A stretch of DNA of 64,000 bases from contig CM057002.1 of NCBI GenBank assembly GCA_029891345.1, positions 15,142,295-15,206,294 on the forward strand, read 5' to 3'. Under the pieces are notes generated by a model. The model saw only the letters and a program-made list of their open reading frames with translations, made no database searches and was not told where the DNA came from. A program made the position numbers and the translations under genes. This DNA comes from Dryococelus australis (Eukaryota > Arthropoda > Insecta > Phasmatodea > Phasmatidae). How positions within the stretch are numbered: the stretch's first letter is position 1; each line of letters opens with the position of its first letter. Below, piece after piece: positions 11,704 to 22,338 of this stretch.

Positions 11704-12002
11704 AGTAGAGACATGTAAAATTCGCGTTATTTAATGGCAGCACGCTGAAATTCACCGTCCTATACATGCACGAGCCGGTGCCACTTGTATATTGGCTTCT
11801 GCAGCGATGGGGCCACATTCTCCTTTCCGACTTTATTGGGCGTGATTGAGCCAGCTTTTCGTTAGTGGTTACCTATTGGTTCAAAGCCGTCCTGGGCGTG
11901 TCCTAACAAACTGTTGTCCAATGACAAAGACAATACTAAACACAAGTGTTTGAAGTATCGTCTGTATTCAAATATTAACGTGAATTTTGCATGTCTCTAC
12001 CC
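11704..12002. mobile_element. TIR-C MITE, copy 1
   Basis: The left end TAGAGACATGTAAAATTCGC is inverted at the right as GTGAATTTTGCATGTCTCTA. It is about 300 bp long and shares internal positions with 22029-22326 (GGCGTG, TATTGG). It lies about 100 bp downstream of the splice donor of the receptor exon, that is, in its intron. Confidence 0.75.
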
Positions 12003-12103
12003 ATCAGTCATTGTATTTATTTGTAAGGGGTCCCTCTCTGGCCTTCCTAAGCGGATATACAGTAGCACTAGGGACATAGGTGTATGCATGATGAGCTACT
12101 CAC

Positions 12104-13028
12104 CGCGGCTGAACTGGCTGTGGTTGCGGATGACGCTCTCGGCGTTCTTCCTCGCGATGAAGAACCACTCGGAGGAGTTGCTGAGGTACTTGTACTCGAC
12201 GGCCAGGTCCTTGGCGAGGATCGGGCCCTCGGGAAGGCGGTACGCGTACGGGCAGTAGAGGCCGTATTGCTTGTACTCGCCCTGGTCGTAGCAGTTGCCC
12301 GCCGCGAATATGTCGTCGTCGAACTCGACCATGGAGCGTACGGAGGCCCGCAGCAGGTACTCGGAGGCGAGTACACGCGGCTCCGCGTACTTCCAGAGGC
12401 GCGTCAGCATGTTGGCGCGGTTCACCGCAACCTCGGCCTCGACGCGGAAGCGCTCCTGCGCGTAGCGGTCGACGACGCCCTCGCCGAGGTGCAGGTCTGT
12501 GCCCGCCGTGCAGTTGTCGCCGAGCTGCTGCTGTGACTCCACGATGCGCAGGAAGCGCGTCACGATGTCCACCTCCGCCCGCGGGACAGGCTCGTCGTCG
12601 TCGACCTCCTCCGGGTTCTGGCGTCGCACCTGGCTCGCCGACCACCTCCCCGTGGGGGTCGCCGACGACCAGGGACCCTCCGTCGTCGCCTCTACCTCGT
12701 CCTCCCACCCGTCCCGGAGGTCGTCATCGCCGACCTCCTCGTACTCCGTGGATGCGTCATCCCCTTCCTGGTCAACCCACGTCCCCGTCGTCGGCCAAGA
12801 GTTGTCATCGGCGACCTCGTCCCAACCTTCCCACTGGGGGTCCTCCGGCCTGACGCCCACCTCCACGTCCTCCGGCAGGTACGAGCCTCCGCCGTCGACC
12901 ACCTGGTGAGCGGCGAAGGGCATGCCGTCGCGGACAGAGAACCTCGCCCGGGACTTGTGGTGGCGGGTCCTCCACGCAGAGCAGACGTGGAGGAGCAAGA
13001 ACGCGAGCAGCAGACCGCGTCGCAGCAT
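12104..13028 (-). CDS. First coding exon of a secreted/membrane receptor, GPR158/GPR179-like class C GPCR (N-terminus)
   Basis: This exon codes for about 308 residues. Residues 1-18 (MLRRGLLLAFLLLHVCSA) form a clear signal peptide. Residues 52-150 are an acidic, low-complexity linker. Residues 152-308 are a conserved-looking folded region with NRANMLTRLWK (203-213), RSMVEFDDDIFAAGNCYD (231-248), YCPYAYRLPEG (258-268) and WFFIARKNAE (288-297). Cys 173, 246 and 259 are present, as are N-glycosylation sequons at Asn 172, 284 and 302. I read the folded part as the extracellular Cache-type domain of GPR158-like orphan receptors, from memory of the family and not from a search. The start is supported by an in-frame TGA at 13055-13053 and a G at -3. 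The exon ends with GCG followed by GTGAGTAG, a phase-1 donor at 12103. The transmembrane exons are not visible in the window. High G+C sets it apart from its surroundings. The alternative is an unrelated secreted protein with the same exon structure. Confidence 0.7.
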
Positions 13029-13200
13029 GCCTGGACCGCGGTGGCGCGTCGCTCACTCGCTCACGTCGGAGACGACGGACTGGGCTCGCGCGCCGCCAGA
13101 CGGCGCGACGCTTACCCACCCCCCCTAACCCCTCCGGGCCCCAGGAGCGGATATGCGCAGTAGGAGACCACGCGCCTCACAGAGGGACGCAACGTTCCGC
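13029..13200 (-). promoter_or_regulatory. CpG-rich 5' flank / probable 5' UTR and promoter of the receptor gene
   Basis: The 170 bases upstream of the start codon are as rich in G+C and CpG as the exon. They fall abruptly to A+T-rich transposon sequence at about 13235. No TATA box was seen in this stretch, so a dispersed CpG-type promoter is plausible. The transcription start cannot be fixed from sequence. Confidence 0.35.
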
Positions 13201-13237
13201 GAACTGTTTTGGGACGCGCGACTTCAACCCTCTCACT

Positions 13238-14601
13238 AGGGATGTTAAGAAAATATCGACATCGAAATGATGATGTTATGTAGACGATTCGATATAAACA
13301 CCTCGCAATAAGGTTGGAATATACATAATGAAAGCAAAAAAGTAAGGAATATACATAAAAGAAAGTATGACAATTAGAATTTATAGGCTGTTCACGGTGA
13401 AATTAGCACTTCTGAAAGCTCTGTTTAAGATCTACTTGTATACACATTGTGTATACTATCTCCTTATGTAAAATTAAAATTTCTATGGGTCTCTTCACTT
13501 TATTCAAACGTCGGTCAAGTGAAACTGTGAAATTATTAGGAAAGAAACTACTTTACAAATATGGTCTTTTTTACACTTCAATGCATTAAAAAAAAACAGG
13601 AAACTAAAGAAATAATTTAAGTTCTCACAAATGGTTACATACACTTTTTATTCGATGTTAAGATATGGAACTACTTTCCATTCATTGTTACCAACTTTAC
13701 TAGGTGCATGCCACTCAGTACGCCTGTTAAAATATACGCAGGCAGGGGCAGTGACAGTTTTCTAAGGTTGATTTGAAAAGTACTCATTCGTGAACGGCCT
13801 TTACCATCGGTACGAATACAAAACGTGAAAATCAAAGTGTTTCTAACAAAAATACATTTTCCCAATATCACAGACAAATAAACACCATAGAACAACTTAC
13901 CTTAATGACGTCACTGACTAGGGAGGGTTTATTTATTCCCACTGCAACTTAGTACCGTGTATGACCTCCTTGTGCATTGTACAGTAATACCGTGGCGTGA
14001 TTGTAATGAATGCGTTGATATCATCTTCGGGACACAAAGCTCCCGTTCCATCTGGGCAGCTATTGTGAGATCTGGAAGTGTTTCTCGAGGTCGTGGACGA
14101 TTATAAAAAATTCTGTTTTCAGATTGTCCCAGGCATGTCCAGTGCGTTAGTGCCAGGCGTGTCCAGTGCGTTAGTGCACTACTACTAACCAAACTGCCAT
14201 TTCTCACAATATTCCAAACTTTTTGTGAGGTCTATAGGCCTATTTTAGCGATATTTTATCGAATTCAATATATTCTCCCAAGTATCAGAAATAAATTATT
14301 TTTCAAATGCTCCTTTATTAAGCTTTGTTTGAATGCAAAAATTGAATGAAAAAATTCATATGTTTACTTTAGCAACATGCACCAAAAACAAGCACCACAT
14401 CTTCCTGCAATGCTTCGTGTCCTCAATATGTGATATTCCAAGCAATTTTACATTTTTCAAGTCCTTTAATACGTGAAACATCGTATTCCGAAGTACCGAA
14501 AATCGGTGTTTTCTTTCGGTGTGTCGTTTCGTCAAACGATAATTGTTTAAATAACCAATATAAATAATATCGATATTTTTTCCCCGATATCAACATCCCC
14601 A
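13238..14601. mobile_element. Candidate TIR element interrupted by a TIR-A MITE
   Basis: The left end AGGGATGTTAAGAAAATATC faces the inverted right end ATATTTTTTCCCCGATATCA with ACATCCCC. AGGGATG-type ends with ATATCG blocks recall hAT-like ends. The flanking 8 bases match at only 5 of 8 positions. The total is about 1.36 kb, or about 940 bp without the nested MITE. No transposase frame is present. Confidence 0.4.
13382..13803 (+). mobile_element. TIR-A MITE, full length (reference copy)
   Basis: The left end is TATAGGCTGTTCACGGTGAA and the right end is TACTCATTCGTGAACGGCCT. The interior has TTTATTCAAACGTCGGTCAA, a run of A near 13589 and GATATGGAACTACTTTCC. It is inserted inside the larger candidate TIR element. 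It is non-coding. Confidence 0.85.
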
Positions 14602-14765
14602 CTTCTCTATATGTAAGTCCACAAACGTGGATGTTGCAGATTTTAGGTTGATCATGATAAAGTGAGCCTTTTTTTTTTAAAAACAAACCTACATATATCA
14701 TTCTGTCCACGGTTATATAAGCACTTCTGATACCAACCTTTAAAAAATATCACTGCCCCCTACTT

Positions 14766-14827
<62 letters not shown>
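14766..14827. repeat. Compound (CA)n(TA)n microsatellite
   Basis: About 23 CA units are followed by about 8 TA units. Confidence 0.95.
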
Positions 14828-15219
14828 TTATATTTATATCAATGCGCCCAGTAAACTCGGTACGATCACGGACGGATAATAGTTCCATATTTAAGCATTG
14901 AATTAAAAGTGATAGGTAAACTTTTATTAAAAAAGAAAATATATATATATATTTTTTTAACGCACATATAAGTGTGAGAATTAGAATTTTTGTATTGTAT
15001 CTACTTTTTCTAATAATTTCAGAGTTTCATTTTACCGATGCATGAATATATTGATGATGCCCACTACAACGTTAATTTTATGTTAGAATAATACCAAATG
15101 TTCATCAAACAGAGCTTTCAAAAGTGTTAATTTTACCGTGAACAGCCTATAAACACTGGTACGCAGTTTTCTAAGTTGGCAGCGAATTTTTTAAAGGCGC
15201 TACTTAGTGCTTGCTTGCG
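14828..15219. mobile_element. Degraded TIR-A sequence
   Basis: Family TIR-A blocks can be followed: AACTCGGTACGATCACGGAC, then TTTCATTTTACCGATGCATG, then GAGCTTTCAAAAGTG, and an end TTTTACCGTGAACAGCCTAT at 15132-15151. The left end is lost in the microsatellite. It is a decayed reverse-oriented copy. Confidence 0.5.
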
Positions 15220-15482
15220 AAGAGTGAGTGAATGAGTGAAGAGGTTATGGCGGCTCTTAACAGCGAGGTCGTGAGAGCCGATGAGGGTGATTGAAGTGAA
15301 ATATAGAGCGGCACCATAATGAAGGGGCGGGGGAACCGGGAGATCCCCGAGAAGACTCGTAGACCAACGGCATCGTCCGGCACGATTCTCACTTGTAAAA
15401 AACCAGTGATCCGGCTGGGGATTAAGCCCGGTTCGCCTCTGTGGGAGGCGAGCAGGCTAACCACTCAGCCATCGAGGCCCCT
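15220..15482 (-). mobile_element. SINE-1 full-length copy
   Basis: The reverse complement begins GGGGCCTCGATGGCTGAGTG, with GTTAGCCTGCTCGCCTCCCA. The B box is CGGGCTTAATCCCC. The body and 3' end GTTAAGAGCCGCCATAACCT are complete. The ATG-initiated short frames across it are shadows. Confidence 0.85.
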
Positions 15483-15494
15483 GTTCAATTGGAC

Positions 15495-16175
15495 TTTCAC
15501 TTAAATTTTATACATATAATATTGTATTATTTCAAACATAATTAATGTAAATAAAACAGGGAGGAAATAGGTGTGTTGGTATTGACTATAGGCTGTTCAC
15601 GGTAAAATTAGCATATTTTGAAAGCCATGCTTAAGATCTACTTGTATGCACGTTGTGTATTCATCCTCCTTATGTAAAATTAACATTGTCATTGGCCTCA
15701 TCGCTTTATTCGTGCGTCGATAAAATTATTGGAAAGGAAAATACTTTACAAATCTGCTGATTGTTACACTTCTGGGCATTAAAAAAAGCAGAAAGCGAAA
15801 TAAATAATTTTAAGTTATCACCTATCACTTTTTATTCAACTTTAAGTTATAGAACTACTTTCAATCCATCGTTACCAACTTTATTGGGCGAATGTCACTC
15901 AGTGCGTACATTAAAATATATGCATGCAGTGGCAGTGACTTTTTTCTAAGGTTGGTTTCTAAAGTGCTCACTTTATCATGAACAGCCTTTAGTAAGAAAT
16001 AGTTCTCCTGCGATATATTACTAACTTGAGCGCACACAAACTCGATGCGTTATCCCGTTTGTGTAATTTTCTAAACTTGGTTGAGCTTCGTCTGCATGAG
16101 AGGCGGAGAGGAACGCGGAAAGCAGAACTTCAGCAGGGCTTCAGAGAAAATTGGATGAATGGACTGTGGTGTCTT
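15495..16175 (+). mobile_element. TIR-B element split by a TIR-A insertion
   Basis: The left piece (to 15586) ends GTGTGTTGGTATTGAC-TA. The right piece resumes at TA-GTAAGAAATAGTTCTCC (15991) and runs to GAATGGACTGTGG. Compared with intact TIR-B copies (GGTAACGCCTAGTAAGAAAT), the TIR-A insert sits exactly at a TA dinucleotide that it duplicated. Confidence 0.75.
15587..15992 (+). mobile_element. TIR-A MITE nested in TIR-B
   Basis: The left end is TATAGGCTGTTCACGGTAAA and the right end is GCTCACTTTATCATGAACAG-CCTTTA. The interior matches 13382-13803 throughout. It gives a clear relative age: it is younger than its TIR-B host. Confidence 0.9.
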
Positions 16176-16836
16176 TTCGAAGTTCGTCTGATTTGTGCAC
16201 GCTGATGCTAAGTCTGGATTATGAACGGCTGGCAGTCGTAACCATGAGTGCAGTGCGCCGAACAAGCAGCTCACTGGCTAAGCGAAGTAAGTAAACCCTG
16301 ATTCACTACAAATGCTACTTTGACCTCTGAAGGTTATGTTGAAACATCCCATGTTTGCAGGGAAGTTAAAAAAAAAAAAACAGTTTTGTAACAACTCGAT
16401 ATTTAAATCTTGAAATACAATAAATACTTTCCATAAGAAATGAAATCTAAGAATGGAAATTTTCCACTACCGGTTGTGGTATACCTATTTTCTGCAAAAC
16501 AATTTCTAAATTATGTTAAGTCTAGTGAATTTTGTTGAGAATACGCAATGAAATAATTTTTGCAGATTTTGGCTTTCACTACGCAAGTAATTATAAACAG
16601 GAGTTTACAATTACCTTATTGACAGAATATTTTTGCTACAAAAGTCTAATTTGCATTAGTTGATTTATGTTCAACTTCTCAGAACACTCCTCAAACACTG
16701 CGAGAATAGAACCAAAAATTAACTAACCCGTTGACGGTTGGGCATGGAATCGCCACAATTTAAATAATTTTACAAAAATTGGGCCGTCACTCATTTTAAC
16801 AAACGAATTTTAAGGCCAGACACGAATGCATTTCCT

Positions 16837-16873
<37 letters not shown>

Positions 16874-17836
16874 GGAATAGGTTCCATAGATTTACATAAT
16901 CACATGTCAGAACCATAATTTGGCTGACTTTTCTGTACATACAAATGATAAAAACATAGCTCTCTTAGAGGAACAACGTAATTATCATTGAAGAAACAAT
17001 ATAATGATAGGCACTGATTTCGTTCTTCTGAGAATCATTCCAGCACCGATACACCAATGACAATTAGAACTTTCAAAATCACGTGGTGACACACTGACAT
17101 GAGTTTGTTTACATTTGTTTACCAACATACAAGTGTTTCAACAAAACAAAATGCATTATTTGAATATGTTTAAGCTGCTTTAAAACATATCAGAGGAAGT
17201 GTGTTGACATTTCAACATATACGCATTTTGTACAAACTATTTTCATACATCGAATCCACAATTCAATATTGGAGCAAAATCTACCCCATACCCACTGCGC
17301 TGAATGTAAGTAGTTCTTGCATGCTTGATGTGTAGCTATCCTAGAATATTTTTTTTAAATCTTACGCCAAGCAAACCTTTAAGTAAGTTAAGTACGTTCA
17401 TAAAATAATTACCTTTAACGTTCGTTTCTTTTCGGCGAATAGTTTAATTAATGTAATTGTAGTGTTACAGGATGCCTGAAGTGCGTATCTGAGTTCGTGA
17501 GAGATGGAAGTCTAAATATAAGCAACAGAACTAAATTTGATATTTGATTTATTCACACAGATATTATTTAGAGCTCTAAATTATCTCTCTCCAATGTTAC
17601 GCTTTTCATTTCACAGTGAGCGCAATATTTATTGTCCATTTCAAGTCAAATTAACGTCCTTATTAATGTATCTGTTTGTTTATAGCCAATTGGCTCATTC
17701 TCATCATTAACACACGTCCAGTCTCTCTGTTGCCGTTATTTGCTAAGTCTTCCACTCACACTTCCAGCCTGCCTTAAGTAGCACTCTTCACTACTCTGAT
17801 GCTCGTAGTCGCAGATTTTCCTCCCACTGGTCACTT
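16176..17836. other. A+T-rich intergenic DNA, nothing recognised
   Basis: It contains an (AAT)n microsatellite at 16838-16867. No repeat family, tRNA or exon was recognised. Confidence 0.5.
16838..16867. repeat. (AAT)n microsatellite
   Basis: About ten trinucleotide units, ending in an A run. Confidence 0.95.
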
Positions 17837-18112
17837 ATGGCACTACTCGTTGCTCTTCTAGCTCGTCGCAAAATCGCCGAAACTCCAGACTCTCATAAAC
17901 TCATCAACTCACAGGTCGGAGGTCCGTCGACCTTATATGTAAATCACTCGCCCTGGCCATCTGGAAGGTTCTACGCACCCCGAGTCACGCTGAGAGAAAC
18001 GAGGACCAGTACCAGTTATGGAAACTATTTTCCAGCATTTACGCAGAGCAAAATATTTTACTATTTTGGATCTGCATTCAGCTTTTCTGCAGTGCGAATT
18101 ACATCCGGATAG
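17837..18112 (+). other. Uncharacterised 91-codon open frame next to retroelement relic
   Basis: The frame starts with ATG and has a hydrophobic beginning (MALLVALLA) followed by Arg and Lys residues, then an aromatic-rich C-terminal half. It is richer in G+C than its flanks and stands about 90 bases before the Ty3/Gypsy relic on the same strand, so it may be a decayed part of that element (for example an untranslated leader or an internal region). No protein family was recognised, and it could be a chance frame. Confidence 0.15.
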
Positions 18113-18199
18113 TAGAGCGTCGTTAGCATTTTGTACTCCTTGGAGGTTGTACCAGTGACTCGCTTGCCCATGTGGGTAAATTTAGGACTTTAATGTAAG

Positions 18200-18900
18200 T
18201 CCCGTGCGTTGAATCACGTGTTATGGATGTAGGTACTTGTGTGAGTTCGTCTTTACGTATATTGATGACGTGTGCATGTATAGTGTAACGATAGAGGAAC
18301 ACCTTAATCATTTGCGAACTGTGTTAGATGTGTTAAGAAAGGCTGGTCTGGCGGCGAACCCATAAAACATTATTTGGGCACAACAACACGTGCGATATCT
18401 AGGGCTATTTATTTACGAGGTTAGTTTGCACACTGATAAGGAGAAAATTAAATATGTTGTTAATTTTTCTCAACCTTAATATTTAAGAGGCGTAAAGAGA
18501 TTTTTAGGAGTGGTTGCCTTTTACAGTAAATATATTCCAAAATTTTCTGATCTTAGAGAACCATTAAATAAGTTGAGAAGGAAAACCGTTCCTTTTGTGT
18601 GGAACGCAGTATAAGGAAACGCTTTTCAAAAATTTAAAGAAATGTTATGTAATCCTTCTTTTTTTGCACTTGTCAAATTTTTTCGAAGATTTTTTTTGTT
18701 ACACTGTGATGCAAATTCCGTAGCTGCCGGGCGTGTTTGAATCAAAAGAAGGACGGTAATTTTGTGGCAATAGCAAACGCCAGAAGTATGCAGAACGAAA
18801 ATTTTCAATTCACAAAAAAGAATGTTTGTGTTGTATATGGGCTATATGAACGTTATCAGATTATTTAGATCATACTCCATTTACTTTATTTACGGAAAAC
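18200..18900 (+). pseudogene. Ty3/Gypsy-type reverse transcriptase/RNase H relic
   Basis: Reading from 18247, the YIDD form of the RT catalytic box appears (TYIDDV), followed by the typical EEHLNHL and DVLRKAGLAANP. Then come the connection region (RYLGLFI, RGVKRFLGVVAFYSKYIP) and the start of RNase H (PFVWNA). RNase H pieces continue after frame changes (KKDGNFVAIA, DHTPFTLFTEN near 18880). At least three in-frame TAA codons and several frameshifts make it dead. It is cut at about 18900, where an opposite-strand relic begins. Gag, protease, integrase and LTRs were not seen. It is one of two such relics here. Confidence 0.85.
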
Positions 18901-19480
18901 CAGACCTTGATCTTATCGGTGTCTGTTTCGATTCCATGGATCGACACTACATATCCCAAGAAATGTATTTTGTTTTGGAACAGGTGGCACTTCTTAGGAA
19001 CCAGTTTCAAGTTGGCTGCAGCCACTTTCTGGAATACAGAATCTAGGCGCAATAGGTGCTCTTCAAGTGTTATTCCTGCCACAACAATATAATATAGACA
19101 AACTGGACAGATATCTAAAGACAGAACTCGTTTTTTTGGAAACAAAAAGCTGTTTTCTCTTGGTCCTCTGGGGCCACCTCGCACTGCCAGTACCTGCTCA
19201 TCGTGTCCAAAGTAGGAAACCATTACAAACGTTCTAGGCTGTTCAACGTGTCATTTATCATTGGAAGTGGATAAGAGTCTTTCTTTGCCACATTATTAAG
19301 CTGGCGATAATCTACACAAAACCTCCGCGAACCATCTTTCTTCATAACAAGAACAATGGGGATGACCATGGATTATCTGATGGTTCTTTCACATTCAGAG
19401 CCTTAATTTCTTTCAGAATTCCCTCAACTGCTTCACGCGAAACTAAAAGCTGTTTTTGGTGGCCTCTTTATGGAACTGGC
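18900..19480 (-). pseudogene. Second Ty3/Gypsy reverse transcriptase relic, opposite strand
   Basis: Read on the minus strand from about 19400 it shows SPIVLVMKKDGSRRFC, VDYRQLN and KDSYPLP (RT fingers/palm). After a scrambled stretch (19100-19250) come TLEEHLLRL, ANLKLVPKKCHLFQ and FLGYVVS, then GIETDTDKI. The YxDD catalytic segment between these blocks is missing or rearranged, so the domain is broken. It differs in sequence from the plus-strand relic and resembles a more canonical Gypsy RT. It meets the other relic head to head near 18900. Confidence 0.85.
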
Positions 19481-19705
19481 ATCTCCTGTATCTTTCTGGT
19501 GGCAGGTCACATCAGTCCTCCCTAGATCATTTGGGCCACACGAGAAGGTATCCCAATTTTTTGCAGTAATCCGTACTGGCCCTGCTATAATACATCACAA
19601 TTATTATTATTATTTTTTTAGGAAACTCAAAAGACAAATTAAATGGAAGATTTTGTTGGCTAAAGGTCAATGCCATATGACTTAGTCAAATTGGGTGGAA
19701 GTGAA

Positions 19706-20110
19706 GTAATCCAAAATGGTGGTTGAAAGTAGTTTTGTAATTAAGAAACGAGAGGGTAGTAGGGATGCAACCTAAGATGGCGATAATGAAATCCAAGATG
19801 GCCGACTACAGAAGGTAATAAAAGAGATCGTCAGCAGAATAAACAAGATGGTGGTTCGAACGAGTGTAGCAGAAGCAGCCGAATGACTAATCAGCAAGTT
19901 CCTAAATCTATGCAGCATGACGTAGCATGAGTACAGTGTAAGATAGTGGATGGAGCACAAGTGACTAACTCGTGGCGCCTAAATCGAGAAGGAATGATAG
20001 AGCAGGCGTAAATAAAATCCACGATGGTTGACATCAAGGTGGAATGATAAATCGGGGATAAAATTGAATCCAACATGGCGGTCGGAGCCGGACTGTAACT
20101 CCTGGCTCAG
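19706..20110. repeat. Degenerate repeat array with recurring AAGATGGC motif
   Basis: The motif (T)CCAAGATGGC and close variants recur at about 19713, 19773, 19793, 19845, 20019 and 20071 (for example CCAAAATGGTGG, CTAAGATGGCG, TCCAACATGGCGG). Spacing is irregular. The core matches the YY1 consensus AAGATGGCGGC. It may be the regulatory or tandem part of the neighbouring retroelement. Confidence 0.4.
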
Positions 20111-20400
20111 ATAAAAGGGCGACTTCTCGGAAAAATGTGGTTTGTTGAGGGTAAAAAGCGATCCACTCGAATGTGATGAAAAGGGCCTACAGCGGATTGA
20201 TTCTTCACATTGAGTATCGGTTCTTTTTTGAGGGAAGAATGGGAAATTTTTGGGGAAAGGGAAATTCTGAGGGAAAATGGCCGTTTTCGAGGGGAAATTG
20301 CAGATTTAGAGGGAAAAGTAAACTTCCGAAGGAAAAAATGGGAAATATTTAATGAATCCGCATCTTCGGCTCCCAGATCCTGCTCGTGTAGCCCCCATTA
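20111..20400 (+). other. Purine-rich stretch
   Basis: GGGAAA-type words recur many times between 20220 and 20345 (GAGGGAAAA, GGGGAAATT). No domain was recognised in the short frame at 20210-20401, and simple-sequence origin is likely. Confidence 0.35.
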
Positions 20401-20509
20401 ACATCTGTTAGTGAAGTCTCCTATCAGGATGAAAGTACAGTTTTGGCAGGACGTTGGTCTTCCGCCATGTTGGGAAAAGAGCAAAAGAAATCTGCAAGCA
20501 GCCACGTTC

Positions 20510-20700
20510 GCGTCCTCACAGCACTGTGCAGGTGATACGGGAATAATGTACGGAGAAATATCTCTTAAAGCAGGACGTCCCGTCAGAAAGTGGCTGTATC
20601 ACACTCGTGTGATATGCGGTATCATAACGGATACAAGTTTCAGTCTGGGGAAATGCAGAGTTTGATAACCCATGAGAGACTGGACAGGCAGACCCCGTGG
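20510..20700 (+). repeat. Dispersed repeat (family G), copy 1
   Basis: The segment matches 25230-25870 in reverse orientation, once the TIR-B insert there is removed. Shared parts include GAAAGTGGCTGTATCACAC, the palindrome ATCACACTCGTGTGAT, and the ATACGGGAAT end. Family type is unknown. Confidence 0.6.
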
Positions 20701-20973
20701 CATTACGTATGCTTATGAATAGCAATTAAGATAACTAGGTAAATCGTATGTACACAACTGCCAGATTCTCTTTTGTTTCCTGCGAGTTTTCATCTTCATT
20801 TTCTTTATGGATTTCCGGTTACAATCTATAAAGAATTTGTTGCATCTGTGTGTATCTACCTTGGCGATCACCACCCGTGAGGAAATAGAACACATTTTGA
20901 TCAAGATGTGCGCAGGACTTAGTTCGGCCTGAAGAGCCCTCCACACATAAGATCGCAACCAGGCCAGTGGGAA

Positions 20974-21268
20974 GCAGATCGCTGCAATTGAGGTACCACT
21001 GCCTGAACGTTTTGACAGCAAGAATTCCTTTCTTCAGATGGAGAATCAGGCCACGATTGCGCGTTGCCTCGACAATACAAGTGCAAGGTCTGTGTTATGC
21101 ACGATGCTGGCTAAGCAAGCCAGATCGCTGCAATTGAGGTACCACTGCCTGAACGTTTCGACAGCAAGAATTCCTTTCTTCAGATGGAGAATCAGGCCAC
21201 GATTGCGCGTTGCCTCGACAATGCAAGTGCAAGGTCTGTGTTATGCATGATGCTGGCTAAGCGAGCCA
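20974..21268. repeat. 146-bp tandem duplication
   Basis: Units start at about 20974 and 21120. Each carries CAGATCGCTGCAATTGAGGT through GATGCTGGCTAAGC, differing at only a handful of bases. It is a recent direct duplication. The open frame at 21038-21250 is produced by the duplication and has no recognised domain. Confidence 0.9.
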
Positions 21269-22028
21269 GACCCAAGAAGCCAGACGTACGACACCCATGA
21301 TCCACATGTGCTTCATCAGACTTCGGGATCCATTTTAACACTTTCAACATTCGGCGATACTATGCAGCGAAACTATCGTTTGCAAAGAGCTATGTGCGAA
21401 ATATCTTCACTGTGTCTGTGACGAGCTGAACATTTTATTAAAGGCCGTTGATTATTGCTTTCGCCAAGTGTTTTGCTCGCTTGTCCATATAACGCTCATC
21501 AGGAGTTCCAATGAATGCTGGTTAATGGCTCGCTATGTTCAAGGGTGTGGCTACTTTTACGTTCACCTATAACAACAGCGGAGAGATGCCATAGTGCATA
21601 TCAGTTTAACGAACTCATTTAAGAATTTTATGGTCGAAGGGAGTTTTTTCAACCCTGTGATATTTTTATAGTGGCAGCTTTTTCATCTCATATTCCTTGC
21701 AAATCAGACTTCATTATTAAATTGATTATATGAATGTATAACATTTTAAAAGTCTGGCAATAAAGTACATTATTAACCTATGGCATACAGTTAGAGTGTT
21801 GAAAGTATCAAGTGTGACTATTCTAATTAGTAGACCACTAACGTTGGTCATCTATAAATGCTGATGTCCTTTAAATATCGTAAAACATAAAAGTTCCTGC
21901 TAACCATATTCCTTCGTAACGGTTAAAGATTAACAGCTACATTTTATTAAATAAATAATTCTTTGAGCCCTCAAATTGGCCTGAAATTAAATATATTAAT
22001 TGAATATTAAATTCATCTAAGTGTCTTG
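21269..22028. other. Intergenic DNA, nothing recognised
   Basis: No repeat family, RNA gene or coding exon was identified. Confidence 0.5.
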
Positions 22029-22326
22029 AGTAGAGACCTGCAAAATTCGCGTTATTTCTTGGCATCAAGTTAAAATTCGCAGTGCTGTATATACTGTAGC
22101 TGGCGTCGTTTCTTTATTGGCTGCTGCCAAGATGTTAAGTCACTCCCTTACTAGATGAACTGCACGTAATTGGGCCACACGATTGTGAAATGTTCATTTA
22201 TTGGCGCAGTGGTACCCGGGGCGTGTCAAATAAAGTATAATCGAATAACAAACGTATTGCAGAGGAACAGGTGTTTTAAGTTTAAAATGCCCTGAAATAA
22301 TAACGCAAATTTTGCAGGGCTCTAGT
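22029..22326. mobile_element. TIR-C MITE, copy 2
   Basis: The left end TAGAGACCTGCAAAATTCGC with GTTATTT is inverted at the right as AATAACGCAAATTTTGCAGG with GCTCTA. It is similar in size to the copy at 11704-12002. Confidence 0.8.
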
Positions 22327-22338
22327 CATCAGTTTATA

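Noticed and set aside
1..12100. Downstream exons of the receptor gene
   Set aside because: No minus-strand segment with transmembrane or Cys-rich stalk features and splice sites was found. Open frames there overlap SINE or MITE sequence.
12084..12909. Plus-strand frames of 136-150 codons opposite the receptor exon, and other minus frames
   Set aside because: They are shadows of a G+C-rich exon. Only the minus frame starting at 13028 has a signal peptide, an upstream stop, a donor and a family-like domain.
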